Assembly (NCBI GenBank): GCA_005502775.1 | Contig: SCNI01000004.1 | Coordinates: forward strand, 1-64,000 | DNA length: 64,000 nt | Origin: Microbacteriaceae bacterium 3FA27C10 | GTDB taxonomy: Bacteria > Actinomycetota > Actinomycetes > Actinomycetales > Microbacteriaceae | Direction of reading: 5' to 3' | Shown here: positions 53,389 through 62,692 of the stretch, one piece after another | Numbering within the stretch: the stretch's first letter is position 1 | Layout: the number at the start of each line of letters is the position of its first letter | Made by a program: the position numbers and the translations under genes | Notes under the pieces: generated by a model | Seen by the model: the letters and a program-made list of their open reading frames with translations, nothing else | Database searches by the model: none | Told to the model about the DNA's origin: nothing

Positions 53389-56103
53389 TCACGGCACGGT
53401 GACCGTACTGCAGCCCAGGTCGCGATTGTCGAAGGTGGCCTGCAGGCAGACCTGGTGGCTGCCCGAGGAGGCCGGCACCACCGCGTCGATCCCATGGTTC
53501 GGCCCGACACCGGGGAAGTAGGCGTCGATCCAGCCGAGCGGCAGGTTCGCGGCCACCGGGCCCTTGCTCGCGCCGTCGATCCACACCCAGACGTAGGTGC
53601 GGGCGGTGGAGTTGCGGTCGACCGACCAGCCCGTGATGCGCACCCCGCCGGTGACACCGGTGACCGAGTCGATGCTCGTGGCGCCGCTCGAGGGCACGTC
53701 GACGTCGCGGCAGCCGAGGCTGGCGTTGTCGAAGGTGTGGTACATGCAGACGGTGTGCTTGCCGGCAGCCACACCCGACATCGTGACGCTGAAGCCGTGG
53801 TTCGCGCCGACACCGGGGAAGTAGGAGTTGATCCATCCGAGAGGCTGGTTCGCCTTGTAGGGGGTTCCGACGCCGTCCACCGTCACCCAGATGTAGGTGG
53901 TGTTCGTGGAGAGGCGATCGACGGCCCAGCCGGTGAGGGTGATCGAGCGGTCGGCTGTCGTGGCCGTGTCCCAGCTCGCCGCGCCGCTCGAGGGCACCGT
54001 GACCGACTTGCATCCGTAGGAGACGTTCTCCCGTGTGCCCCAGACACAGACGGTGTGATCACCGGCCGTCGCGTTGAACTGCCCGGTGAAGCCGTGATCG
54101 GTGCCGGACTTCGGGTACAGGTTCGCGACCCAGTTGAGGCGCCCGTTGGCCTTGAGGGGCGCGCCGTTGCCGTCGATAGTCACCCAGACGTAGGTGACGT
54201 CGGCATTGCGCTGGTCGAGCGACCAGCCGCTGACGTCGATCTTCCCCATCGAGCCCACAGCAGTGTCGAAACTGCCGACCTCGTTGTTGGGCACGGTCAC
54301 CGTGCTGCAGCCATACGACGTGGACTCGACGGTCCCGTAGATGCAGACGTTGTGCGCGCCGGGGGCGGCGCCGATGCTCTCACTGAATCCGTGCTGGTTG
54401 CCGAGCGCCGGGTAGGCCGCTCCGGCGGCGTCGTTGGCCTTGTTCGCCTTGGCCGCGCGACCCGTGCCATCGACGTCGATCCAGACGTAGCTCGAGGCGG
54501 AGGTGCGCTTGTCGAGGCTCCAACCGCTGACGCTGATGCCGCCGAGCACGCCGGTGACGCTCTGCACGGCGCCGGCCTCGTTCGAGGGGACATAGGAGAC
54601 CTTGCAGCCGAGCAGGGTTCCGGAGTATCCGTAGACGCAGACCTGATGCTGGCCGGGTGACGCCGGCACGACGGTGTCGAAGCCGTGCAGGTTACCGATG
54701 CCCGGGTAGAGGTTGGGCGTCCAGCTGAGGTTCTTGTCGACCTTGTAGGGGCCGCCCGAGCCGTCGACGTTCACCCAGATGTAGGTCTGACCTCCGGCGG
54801 CCTTGTTGAGCGACCAGCCGGAGATGTGCACACCGCCCACCACGCCGTCCGCCACGTCGAGGTAGCCCATCGCGGTGGAATTCGGCACCGTCACCGTCTT
54901 GCAGCCCAGGTCGGTGCCGTTCGACTTCGAGACGCACACCGTATGGGTTCCGGGTGAGGCTCCGGCGATCACGCTGAACCCGTGGTTCGTGCCGATGTTC
55001 GGATAGAGAGCCGGAATCCAGTCGAGCCGGACGTCTGCTGTGCCGGATGTCGCCTGACCGTCGACGGTCACGGTGATGCCCACCGGGTTGCTCGACGCCG
55101 GGTCCACAGCCCAGCCCGTGACCTGCACTCCGGCAGCGACGGCCACGGCGGTGTCGAACGACCCGTTGGGATTGTTCGCCCCGCGCGGGTCGCCGAACCA
55201 GTCGGTGTAGAGACGCCAGAAGTTTCGGTTGCCGTAGGACGAGCAGCCGTCGCTCTGACCGCCGTAGACGTTCGACATCGCGACGGCGTTCGGCTGGTAG
55301 GGCGTGTAGTAGTAGAGGCCCGCGGTGGCCTGGTTCTGAATGAGCACGGGCGAGGATCCGCACGCCGCGTTCGGGTGGTAGCGCACGTTGGAGTACTTGC
55401 CCACCGGGAACCAGTTGAAGAACGCCGAGGTGCCCGGCGGGTTGGAGTACCGCTTGTACTGCCAGGCCGCCTTGTAGACCTGGTTGTAGAACCCGGTGTA
55501 CTCGGCGTCGCAAGGGGCTGTGTCGGGGCAGGCGAAGCCGGTGGCCGAGTTGTACTGGCTCTGGCTCGGCCAGGAGTCGGTGATGAGCGACTGCTCCTTC
55601 TGCAGCAGCACGATCAGCACCGCCTGGCTCACGTTGCAGGCCTGGCCGACCTTGGCGATGATCGTGGCCGCCGACTCGTTGGCGGTGCCCGAGTAGCTGT
55701 TGCACATCGCGTCCGCCGGGCGCGAGTAGGTCGACTGCGTGTAGTCCTTCAGGCAGGTGTAGCCCGAGCGGCAGCTCGAGACCTGGGCGTTGAGGAAGTT
55801 CTGCACGGCACCGGCCGACATGGCGCTGCCGTTGAAGAAGTTGGCGTCGCTGATGATGTTGCCCGGGTCGAAGTCGCCCGCGTTGGCCGCCGGGGCGGAG
55901 GCGAGTGAGGGCGCAGCGGAAGCGATTCCGGCCTCCACGGCGGCCGGGGCGGCGACGGATGCGGCGGCCGCGCCAGCAGGCACGGCCGCGTCGGCCGCGG
56001 TGGTCGTGGCAAAGCTGAGCCCGGAGATCAGCAGAGCCCCACTCAGCACGGCGGCGAGAAGACCTCGTCGGGACTGGCGGTGTGGCATGGTGGATCCCCT
56101 CAT
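53389..56103 (-). CDS. secreted protein with lysozyme-like N-terminal domain and six C-terminal repeats
   Basis: The 904-residue protein has a signal peptide with a twin Arg (RRGLLAAVLSGALLISGLSF), an Ala-rich linker and an N-terminal domain (about 75-330) with NFLNAQVSSC, VLIVLLQKEQSLIT and GYTCLKDY, a Cys-rich pattern like hydrolase domains of actinobacterial extracellular proteins; the Glu in KEQS could be catalytic, which is inference. Six repeats of about 96 residues follow, each with GW-D, YVWV-DG, NHGF and a Cys pair. The ATG used stands seven bases after a TAGGAT hexamer; an ATG five codons further in, after AGGGGA, is an alternative. Substrate or partner is unknown, but the neighbours make surface glycans. 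Confidence 0.8.
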   Translation of the reverse strand: MRGSTMPHRQSRRGLLAAVLSGALLISGLSFATTTAADAAVPAGAAAASVAAPAAVEAGIASAAPSLASAPAANAGDFDPGNIISDANFFNGSAMSAGAVQNFLNAQVSSCRSGYTCLKDYTQSTYSRPADAMCNSYSGTANESAATIIAKVGQACNVSQAVLIVLLQKEQSLITDSWPSQSQYNSATGFACPDTAPCDAEYTGFYNQVYKAAWQYKRYSNPPGTSAFFNWFPVGKYSNVRYHPNAACGSSPVLIQNQATAGLYYYTPYQPNAVAMSNVYGGQSDGCSSYGNRNFWRLYTDWFGDPRGANNPNGSFDTAVAVAAGVQVTGWAVDPASSNPVGITVTVDGQATSGTADVRLDWIPALYPNIGTNHGFSVIAGASPGTHTVCVSKSNGTDLGCKTVTVPNSTAMGYLDVADGVVGGVHISGWSLNKAAGGQTYIWVNVDGSGGPYKVDKNLSWTPNLYPGIGNLHGFDTVVPASPGQHQVCVYGYSGTLLGCKVSYVPSNEAGAVQSVTGVLGGISVSGWSLDKRTSASSYVWIDVDGTGRAAKANKANDAAGAAYPALGNQHGFSESIGAAPGAHNVCIYGTVESTSYGCSTVTVPNNEVGSFDTAVGSMGKIDVSGWSLDQRNADVTYVWVTIDGNGAPLKANGRLNWVANLYPKSGTDHGFTGQFNATAGDHTVCVWGTRENVSYGCKSVTVPSSGAASWDTATTADRSITLTGWAVDRLSTNTTYIWVTVDGVGTPYKANQPLGWINSYFPGVGANHGFSVTMSGVAAGKHTVCMYHTFDNASLGCRDVDVPSSGATSIDSVTGVTGGVRITGWSVDRNSTARTYVWVWIDGASKGPVAANLPLGWIDAYFPGVGPNHGIDAVVPASSGSHQVCLQATFDNRDLGCSTVTVP
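53392..55161 (-). repeat. six tandem ~96-residue repeats in the secreted protein
   Basis: Each unit has the same order: an Asp at the start of a strand, GWSLD or GWAVD, YVWV-DG, a variable region, YP-G or FPGVG, NHGF, then VC and GC with TVTVP. The units are about one half identical by eye, so they are old duplications and not slippage. The two cysteines per unit probably make one disulfide each. Confidence 0.7.
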
Positions 56104-56126
56104 CGCACCCATCCTAAGGAAACCCT

Positions 56127-56156
56127 CGGTGCGAGCCGGGAACGCCCACCGCACCG
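56127..56156 (-). terminator. terminator after the WbsX gene
   Basis: CGGTGCG and CGCACCG form a 7-bp stem with a 16-base loop, six bases after the stop of the WbsX-like gene. On the minus strand it is followed by AGGGTTTCCTT. It separates the gene from the secreted repeat protein. Confidence 0.55.
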
Positions 56157-56161
56157 GCGTG

Positions 56162-58204
56162 TCAGCGGTAGAGCACGTCCCGCACGGCCAGCAGGTAGGT
56201 GCGGCCGTAGCGCTGCGAGGGCTCGAGCACCGCGCCCTCGGCCCACTCGTTCCAGGCGTTGACGAACACCACCCGCTGATCGCGGTCGCGGTCGGCGACG
56301 GCCGAGACCGTGGTGTTCAGCCAGCGACGGAAGGTGTACGGGTTCGATCCGTACCACATGTCGGGCTGCCACTGACGGCGTGCGGTGTTGTCGAAATTCA
56401 CCATCACACCCGGGTAGCGGTGATCGGGCGCCTCGGTGTTGAGACGTTCCTCGGCCTTCTCGGCCATGGCGTTGTAGCTCAGCAGGTTGCCCTGGAAGCG
56501 CTCGTCGAGTCCGCGGTGGTCGCGCGGCAACGAACTCCAGAACATGTTGTGCGGCGCGAACTCGAGGTAGGCGTCGAGGCCGTGCTCGGCGAGCTCGCCC
56601 TCGACCCCCTGCATGGAGGTGCCGACGTCCACGGTCACGAGCGTCAGGCCGGGGAGCCCGGCCTCGAGCGCGACGGCCCGCCAGTGCTCGATCACGGCCA
56701 CGTGATCGGGGATCTGCGTGATGCGGTACACGGCGATCACCGGCTTGCCGTCGATGCGGATGTAGCGCGGGTCGGTGATGAGCGGCAGCACGTCGTCGAT
56801 GAACTGCTTGGCCGAGACACGGTCGTAGTCCTGGGCGATGAGCACGTTCTGCTCGCTGCCGTCCCAGCGCCTGGTCCAGTTCTCGTTCGCCCACATGATG
56901 CAGAACTTCTGGTCGGCGTCGCTCGCGAGCAGGTCTTCGACCGGCATCTCCATGAGCTTCTTGCCCGCGAACCAGTAGTAGTAGTACATGAAGCCCTCGA
57001 TGCCCATCGAGGTCGCGAGCTCGAACTGCGCGTCGCGCACGCCGGGCGTCCGCAGGTCGTAGAAGCCGAGTTCGCTGGGCAGCAGGGGCTGGATGTGGCC
57101 CGGGTAGAGGGGCGTTCCGGCGGCCACGTTCGACCACTCGGTGAAGCCCTTCTCCCACCACTCGTCGTTCTCGGGGAAGGTGTGGAACTGCGGAAGGTAG
57201 AACGGGATGACACGCGCCCGCGGCACGGCCTCGAACTCGGGCGCGAAACGACGGTAGGCCTGCGGGTCGGCGACGTCGGCGGTGAGCGACCCGACCTCGC
57301 GGATGTCGTAGCCGGCCTCGCCGGCCACGATGCCGAGGATGCGCTCGATCGCGTGCGCCGTGGTGGCGTCGACCTGCCCGGCCTCCTCGTCGAAGTCGGC
57401 CGCCATGAGCTCGAGCGAACGCAGCCCCTGCAGCAGGAAGCCGCGCACCCAGTAGATCGAGCCCGCGGCGAAACGCAGGGCGTCCTCGTCGAGCTCCATC
57501 TGGATGCGCCGGAGGAGTGCGCCCACGATGTCGCGGTCGCCGCCCCAGAACTCCGGGCCGAGCACGTTGCCGGTGGAGGTGAGGATGCCCAGCGCCGGGT
57601 CGGACGCGAACTCGTTGAGCACGCGCGTCACGACATCGACCGAGCCGACGAGCTCGCTGAAGAAGCTCTCCCGCCACTGATCGCCCGAGCCGCTCAGCTC
57701 GGTGTGCTCCTCGCGCCACACGCTCTTCTTGGTGTGCACCTTGAAGACGAGCTCGTAGGGGTCGAGGAGACCCGCGTTCACCACGGAGACGAGGGGCAGG
57801 ATGTCGCGCCCGTGGTTCTCGATGTCGAGCACCTGCAGGCGGCCGAGCTGCGGCATCCGGCTCTCGTCGATCTCGAGGGCCTGACCGGAGGCGTTGGTGA
57901 CGATGAGGTCGAACGGCACCGGCATGGCGGCGAGCGCCTCGACGATCTGCGGCAGCAGATCGACGTAGTAGACGTGCACGACGGCGGCGATCCGCGCGGT
58001 GGTGGGCTCGGAGAAGAACTGCTTCTTCCAGGCGCCGGGATACATCGCCTTCAAGCGGGCACTGCGGTTGTACGACCAGCGGGAGAAACTCGCCGGGAAC
58101 TCGTCGCTGCGGTCCGGCGCGGGAGGGGTCGCCAGACGCTCACCGACGCTGCGCAGGGCCCGCCCGGTGCGGCGCTTGACCCCGCCGATCGTGATTCTTC
58201 TCAA
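56162..58204 (-). CDS. WbsX-like protein with RgpF-type N-terminal half
   Basis: The 680-residue protein has two domains. The first (about 55-300) resembles RgpF, a rhamnan synthesis protein: AAVVHVYYVDLLPQIVEALAAMP, FKVHTKKS, SFFSELVGSVDVV and FWGGDRDIVGALL. The second (about 325-675) is a WbsX/GH99-like domain: IPFYLPQFHTFPENDEWWEKGFTEWSNV, IMWANENWTRRWDGSEQ and VVFVNAWNEWAEGAVLEPSQRYG. Such fusions act in assembly of rhamnose-containing polysaccharides; the reaction of the WbsX part is not firmly known. It is in the same run as the separate RgpF-like gene. Confidence 0.88.
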   Translation of the reverse strand: MRRITIGGVKRRTGRALRSVGERLATPPAPDRSDEFPASFSRWSYNRSARLKAMYPGAWKKQFFSEPTTARIAAVVHVYYVDLLPQIVEALAAMPVPFDLIVTNASGQALEIDESRMPQLGRLQVLDIENHGRDILPLVSVVNAGLLDPYELVFKVHTKKSVWREEHTELSGSGDQWRESFFSELVGSVDVVTRVLNEFASDPALGILTSTGNVLGPEFWGGDRDIVGALLRRIQMELDEDALRFAAGSIYWVRGFLLQGLRSLELMAADFDEEAGQVDATTAHAIERILGIVAGEAGYDIREVGSLTADVADPQAYRRFAPEFEAVPRARVIPFYLPQFHTFPENDEWWEKGFTEWSNVAAGTPLYPGHIQPLLPSELGFYDLRTPGVRDAQFELATSMGIEGFMYYYYWFAGKKLMEMPVEDLLASDADQKFCIMWANENWTRRWDGSEQNVLIAQDYDRVSAKQFIDDVLPLITDPRYIRIDGKPVIAVYRITQIPDHVAVIEHWRAVALEAGLPGLTLVTVDVGTSMQGVEGELAEHGLDAYLEFAPHNMFWSSLPRDHRGLDERFQGNLLSYNAMAEKAEERLNTEAPDHRYPGVMVNFDNTARRQWQPDMWYGSNPYTFRRWLNTTVSAVADRDRDQRVVFVNAWNEWAEGAVLEPSQRYGRTYLLAVRDVLYR

Positions 58205-58207
58205 ACC

Positions 58208-59017
58208 TCAGAGCCAATCCGCCGGCCGCACGCCGAACTTCTCTTCGACGACAGCCGGAATGTCGAAACCGTCAGCAACAATAGCGGGGTTGGTGATGAG
58301 CTCCCGCTTGACGAAGGGGAAGCCCAGCTCGAGCAGCCCCCGCCAGCCCGAGATGGTGGGGTTCTGAGTCCAGTGCACGACGAGCTCGTAATCGAACCAG
58401 GCGCCCGTCACGAAGCCCTCGCCCTGCAGCAGCCGGCTGAGCCCGAGCTCGTACTTGTCGATGATGTCGAACTTCTCGCTCTGCGGCGGCAGGTTGCGCC
58501 AGAAGTACTTCACGGCCGGATCGTCGAGCACCCCGTTGCGGAAGCCGAGCAGGAAGCTCTGCAGGTGCGGCATGTACTGAGCGGTGAACGTGCCGCCCCA
58601 GACGTCGTAGAAGCTGCTCTCGAAGTCGGCCACCATGGGCTTCAGACTCGTGAACGGCCCCACCAGCGAGTCGTTCGTGATGATGACGTAGGGCAGCGAG
58701 CGGATCTGCGGGAACAGCTCGAGCGCCGTCGCCCAGGAGCCGAAGTCGTAGCCGATGTTGGGCTTGCGCACCACGATGGCCTGATTGGCCGGACCGCGCG
58801 ACCAGTCGAGGGGCGTGTCGTCGTCGGAGGCGCGCACCACGACCACGCTGTAGCCGGCCTCCTCGAGGCGGGCCACCATCCAGGAGAGCGAGAGCGAGAC
58901 CCGCGGCCCGGTGCCGAAGCTCGCCACGACGGCCACCCGGTCCGTCTTCGGAAGGGTGGTGCGATCGCTCTCGATCGTGGTTCGCGGGAGCACCAGCTCC
59001 AGGACGTTCTGTGCCAC
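58208..59017 (-). CDS. RgpF-type rhamnan synthesis protein
   Basis: The 269-residue protein shows VAVVASFGTGPRVSLSLSWMVARLEEAGYSVVVV, NIGYDFGSWATAL, the conserved YVIITNDSLVGPFTSLKP and FDYELVVHWTQNP, the pattern of RgpF proteins that transfer rhamnosyl units. A GTG five bases after the stop of the coiled-coil gene gives the start used; a GTG 23 codons upstream overlaps that gene and has no ribosome binding site. The neighbour downstream carries a related N-terminal half. Confidence 0.85.
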   Translation of the reverse strand: MAQNVLELVLPRTTIESDRTTLPKTDRVAVVASFGTGPRVSLSLSWMVARLEEAGYSVVVVRASDDDTPLDWSRGPANQAIVVRKPNIGYDFGSWATALELFPQIRSLPYVIITNDSLVGPFTSLKPMVADFESSFYDVWGGTFTAQYMPHLQSFLLGFRNGVLDDPAVKYFWRNLPPQSEKFDIIDKYELGLSRLLQGEGFVTGAWFDYELVVHWTQNPTISGWRGLLELGFPFVKRELITNPAIVADGFDIPAVVEEKFGVRPADWL

Positions 59018-59022
59018 GCCGC

Positions 59023-59328
59023 TCAGGTCCAGCCGTTGTTCAGTGCTTTTCGGCGGCGCATCCGCAGCGGCCGGGTGATCGACCACGAGGTGGAGGAGCG
59101 CAGCGCCCTCAGCTGCGAGGCGTAGCGCTCGGCCTCGTTGCGAGCCGCGACGAGGCGGCGGCGGTGCGATTCGGCCTCGGCCGAGCGACGGGCGAGCTGG
59201 GTGCGCAGCGCGGCCACTTCGAGCCGGAGCTCGCGCAGTTCGTTCTGGAGCTCCGCTGCGGCGGGCGCGTCGAGGGTCGCCGGGGCGAGGGATGCGCCAT
59301 CGCCCGTGGGGGAGATTCGTGAGCTCAT
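59023..59328 (-). CDS. small coiled-coil protein of the glycan cluster
   Basis: The 101-residue protein has a disordered start, a Glu/Arg/Leu-rich coiled coil (about 25-78: AAAELQNELRELRLEVAALR, then RSAEAESHRRRLVAARNEAERYASQL) and a tail LRSSTSWSITRPLRMRRRKALNNG. The SSTSWSITRPLR phrase is a well-known connector in actinobacterial glycosyltransferases and may be an interaction site. It lies just upstream of the RgpF-like gene and may tie the enzymes together. I do not know its function. Confidence 0.65.
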   Translation of the reverse strand: MSSRISPTGDGASLAPATLDAPAAAELQNELRELRLEVAALRTQLARRSAEAESHRRRLVAARNEAERYASQLRALRSSTSWSITRPLRMRRRKALNNGWT

Positions 59329-59408
59329 GCGGCTACCGCACTTTCGTACAGGGGAAACGACACCATGGTATCCAGGTTCGACCTGAGCCGCCTGAGTGCC
59401 CGGTGCGG

Positions 59409-59424
59409 AGCGGGGCGCCCCGCT
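59409..59424. terminator. palindrome between the lipoprotein and coiled-coil genes
   Basis: AGCGGGGC is followed at once by GCCCCGCT, a perfect 16-bp palindrome, about eight bases after the end of the lipoprotein gene on the minus strand. There is no T-run, so it may terminate weakly or not at all. Confidence 0.4.
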
Positions 59425-59431
59425 GGAGGGC

Positions 59432-59953
59432 TCAGCCGGCCTGCACGGTCGTGGTCGCGGTGCCGGAGTGGGTGGCGTCGGCGAAGTCGAGGGTGACGTT
59501 CCAGGAACCGCTGCTGCCGGCCGGGAGCGCGATCGACAGGTTGGAGCAGTAGGTGACCGCCGCATCCGCCATTCCGGGAGCCTGGGCCGTGACGGTCTTG
59601 TCTGCCTGGGTCGCCGTGGCGGTGCAGACGCCGGAGTCGCTCACGAGATCGGTCACCATTCCCGCCACCGCGATCGAGCTCGACGACGGGTCGTAGGCCG
59701 CATTGAGGATCTGCACCGAGACCGTGGCCACCGCGGGTGCGCTGGGGGTGGCCGTGGGCGCCGGGGTGGTGGGCTTCGGCGTGCTCGTGGGGGTCTTCGT
59801 GGGCGTGGCCGAAGGGCTCGGGGTCGAGCCGGCGGTCGCCGATGGAGACGTGGTCGCGCCACCCGATCCGGCCACGCAGCCGGTGACGCCGACGGCCGCG
59901 GCGAGCACGACGAGGGAGCTGACACAGACGCGGAGAAGAGTCGAGGGAACCAT
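59432..59953 (-). CDS. lipoprotein with Thr/Pro-rich linker
   Basis: The 173-residue protein has a lipoprotein signal peptide (VVLAAAVGVTGC) followed by a Thr/Pro/Ser linker (about 35-70) and a small beta-rich domain with two cysteines (in SGVCTATATQ and VTYCSNLS) that could be a FxLYD- or immunoglobulin-like fold. It is thus anchored outside the membrane. TAGGAT seven bases before the ATG, with GGGAG inside the gap, suggests a leaderless start. It is divergent from the two-domain glycosyltransferase. Confidence 0.8.
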   Translation of the reverse strand: MVPSTLLRVCVSSLVVLAAAVGVTGCVAGSGGATTSPSATAGSTPSPSATPTKTPTSTPKPTTPAPTATPSAPAVATVSVQILNAAYDPSSSSIAVAGMVTDLVSDSGVCTATATQADKTVTAQAPGMADAAVTYCSNLSIALPAGSSGSWNVTLDFADATHSGTATTTVQAG

Positions 59954-60016
59954 GCTCCCGATCCTAAGGACCAGGTCTCCGGATGCCCGCTGACGCTCCG
60001 ACGATAGGCTGAACGG

Positions 60017-62581
60017 GTGAAGAATTCAGCGGTCGCAGCGCAGCCCGGGGTCGTCTCGGTGGTCATCGTGAACTTCCGCGGCGCCGACGACACCATCGAG
60101 TGCGTCTCGCAGCTGGGCGCGGTGGACTGGCCGGCCGGCAAGCTCGACGTCGTCGTGGTGGAGAACGGCTCGGGCGACGACAGCCTCGCCCGGCTCACCG
60201 CCGCCTTCGCCGGCGACGAGCGGGTGCGGGTGATCGAGTCCGCCGTGAACCTCGGCTTCGCCGGCGGATCGAACCTCGGCGCCCGCGAGGCGAGGGGCGA
60301 GTTCGTGGCGTTCCTCAACAGCGACGCCAAGCCGCACGCCTCCTGGATCCGGGGGGCGGTCGAGCAGTTCGACACGAGCCCCGCCGTGGCCGCGGTGGGC
60401 AGCAAGGTGCTCGACTGGGACGGGAAGGTCGTCGACTTCGTCGGCGGCAGCCTGACCTGGTTCGGCATGGGCTACAAGGACAACGAGAACCAGCCCGACG
60501 ACGAGCGCTTCGCCCAGCCCCGCGACATCCTCTACGGCACCGGCTCGGCCTTGTTCGTGCGCGCCTCCACCTTCGCCGAGGTGGGCGGCTTCGACGAGCG
60601 CTTCTTCATGTTCTATGAGGACGTCGACCTCGGCTGGCGGCTCAACCTGCTCGGCTACCGGGTGCGCTTCGCGCCCGCCTCGGTCGTGTACCACCGCCAC
60701 CACGCCTCGATGCGCAGCTTCGGGCCGTACCGCGAGAGCTACCTGCTCGAGCGCAACGCCCTCGCCACCCTCTACAAGAACCTCTCGGCCGAGAACCTGG
60801 CTAAGTTCCTCCCCGGCGCCATGGCCCTGCTCGCCCGGCGCGCGGTCGCCAAGAGCGACCTCGATTCGCAGCTGTTCGACATCCGGCGTTTCGACAGCAC
60901 CGCCGAGGGCGAGTTCGACGAGACCACCCCGGTGTCGAAGGAGTCGCTCGCGGGACTGTTCGCGCTCGACCAGTTCGTCGAGGACCTCGAGTCGCTCTCG
61001 GTCACCCGCGACCAGATCCAGGCCGGCCGGCGGCGCACGGACGCCGACCTCTTCCGCCTTTTCGGCAACATGATCCACCCGTTGCTCGGCGGCTCCTCCT
61101 ATCTCTCGGGGTTCCGCTCGGTGGTCGACGCCTTCGAGATCGAGTCCTCCACCGACCGCCGGCACGTGCTCGTGATCACGGGCGACTCGCTCGGCGAGAA
61201 GATGGCCGGGCCGGGTCTGCGCGCCTGGAAGATCAGCGAGGCCCTCTCGGCCGAGCACGAGGTGCGCCTGGTGACCTGGAACGCGGCCGCCCGCAGCTCC
61301 GACGCCTTCGAGGTCGAGCACGTGCAGCTGCAGAACGAGCGCCAGATGAAGGTGCACGAGCAGTGGGCCGACGTGATCTTCTTCCAGGGCTACGCGCTGC
61401 ACCACTTCACGACGCTGCAGAAGTCGGAGAAGATCATCGTCGCCGACATCTACGACCCGATGCACCTCGAGCAGCTCGAGCAGGGCCGCGAGTTCGGCAC
61501 CGAACGATGGACGAACATCGTGCGCTCGGCCACCGAGGTGCTCAACCAGCAGCTGGCCCGGGCCGACTTCTTCCTCTGCGCCTCCGAGCGCCAGCGCCTG
61601 TTCTGGCTCGGCCAGCTCGCGGCCCTCGGCCGCATCAACCCGGCCAACTACGCGGCCGACGACTCGCTCGAGCAACTCATCTCGATCGCCCCCTTCGGAC
61701 TCGACGCCACTCCCCCGAGGCACACGCGCGACGCCATCCGGGGCGTGGTGCCCGGCATCGGCAAGACCGACAAGGTCGTCATCTGGGGTGGGGGCATCTA
61801 CAACTGGTTCGACACGCTCACCCTCGTGCGGGCGATCGGAAGACTCGCCGAGCGCCGCAAGAACGTGCGGCTGTTCTTCATGGGCGTGGCGCATCCGAAC
61901 CCGGACGTGCCCGAGATGGCGATCGTGCAGAAGACCCGGCAGCTGGCCGAGGAGCTCGGGCTGACGGGCAAGAACGTGTTCTTCAACGACACCTGGGTCG
62001 ACCTCGACGACCGCCAGAACTACCTGCTCGAGGCCGACGTGGGAGTGAGCACCCACTTCGACCACATCGAGACCACCTTCTCGTTCCGCACGCGCATCCT
62101 CGACTACCTCTGGGCCGGCCTGCCGATCGTCACCACGCGCGGCGACAGCTTCGGCGACCTCGTCGAGAAAGAGGGCCTCGGCGTCTCGGTTCCCGAGCGC
62201 GACGTCGACGCGCTCGCGGATGCGCTCGAGTCGATGCTCTACGACGCCCCGGCCCGCAAGGCGGCCGAGCAGGCGGTCTCGCGCGTGCGCGAGCGCTTCA
62301 CCTGGGACGAGACGCTCCGCCCCTTGGTGGAGTTCGTGCGCGACCCGCGCCCGGCCGCCGACCGCGTGCTCGGTTCCCTGTCGGCGCCGCTCGACGTGGC
62401 CCGCGCGGGCCGCACCCGTCCGGTGACGGCCGAGGAGAAGTTCCAGGCCATCTCCACGAGGCGGCACGGCATCCGGCGCGATCTGGCGCTCGCCCGGCAC
62501 TATCTGGCGAACGGCGGGCTCTCCTCGCTCGGGGCGAAGGTGCGCTCGCGCGTGCAGCACAGCCGCGCCGCGAAGGGCTGA
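60017..62581 (+). CDS. two-domain glycosyltransferase (GT2 plus GT-B)
   Basis: The 854-residue protein joins a GT-A family-2 domain (about 13-280: VVSVVIVNFRGADDTIECV, VVVENGSGDD, NLGFAGGSNLGAREARGEFVAFLNSDAKPH and FYEDVDLGWRLNLLGY) to a GT-B domain (about 380-780: VLVITGDSLGEKMAGPGLRAWKISEAL, VIWGGGIYNWFDTLTLVRAI and FFNDTWVDLDDRQNYLLEADVGVSTHFDH). Between them is a helical linker. Such fusions let one protein add two sugars in order. TAGGCT six bases before the GTG suggests a leaderless mRNA. It is next to the Wzm/Wzt exporter genes. Confidence 0.9.
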   Translation: MKNSAVAAQPGVVSVVIVNFRGADDTIECVSQLGAVDWPAGKLDVVVVENGSGDDSLARLTAAFAGDERVRVIESAVNLGFAGGSNLGAREARGEFVAFLNSDAKPHASWIRGAVEQFDTSPAVAAVGSKVLDWDGKVVDFVGGSLTWFGMGYKDNENQPDDERFAQPRDILYGTGSALFVRASTFAEVGGFDERFFMFYEDVDLGWRLNLLGYRVRFAPASVVYHRHHASMRSFGPYRESYLLERNALATLYKNLSAENLAKFLPGAMALLARRAVAKSDLDSQLFDIRRFDSTAEGEFDETTPVSKESLAGLFALDQFVEDLESLSVTRDQIQAGRRRTDADLFRLFGNMIHPLLGGSSYLSGFRSVVDAFEIESSTDRRHVLVITGDSLGEKMAGPGLRAWKISEALSAEHEVRLVTWNAAARSSDAFEVEHVQLQNERQMKVHEQWADVIFFQGYALHHFTTLQKSEKIIVADIYDPMHLEQLEQGREFGTERWTNIVRSATEVLNQQLARADFFLCASERQRLFWLGQLAALGRINPANYAADDSLEQLISIAPFGLDATPPRHTRDAIRGVVPGIGKTDKVVIWGGGIYNWFDTLTLVRAIGRLAERRKNVRLFFMGVAHPNPDVPEMAIVQKTRQLAEELGLTGKNVFFNDTWVDLDDRQNYLLEADVGVSTHFDHIETTFSFRTRILDYLWAGLPIVTTRGDSFGDLVEKEGLGVSVPERDVDALADALESMLYDAPARKAAEQAVSRVRERFTWDETLRPLVEFVRDPRPAADRVLGSLSAPLDVARAGRTRPVTAEEKFQAISTRRHGIRRDLALARHYLANGGLSSLGAKVRSRVQHSRAAKG

Positions 62582-62692
62582 ATCCCGCGGCGCGCGCCCC
62601 ACCGAATCTGGGAGGAGCGTGCGGAACGGTCATGTATTCTCTATCCCGGCAGATTCCCGCTGCCCGACAACGTGGCTTGGAGGCCGTGAAAA

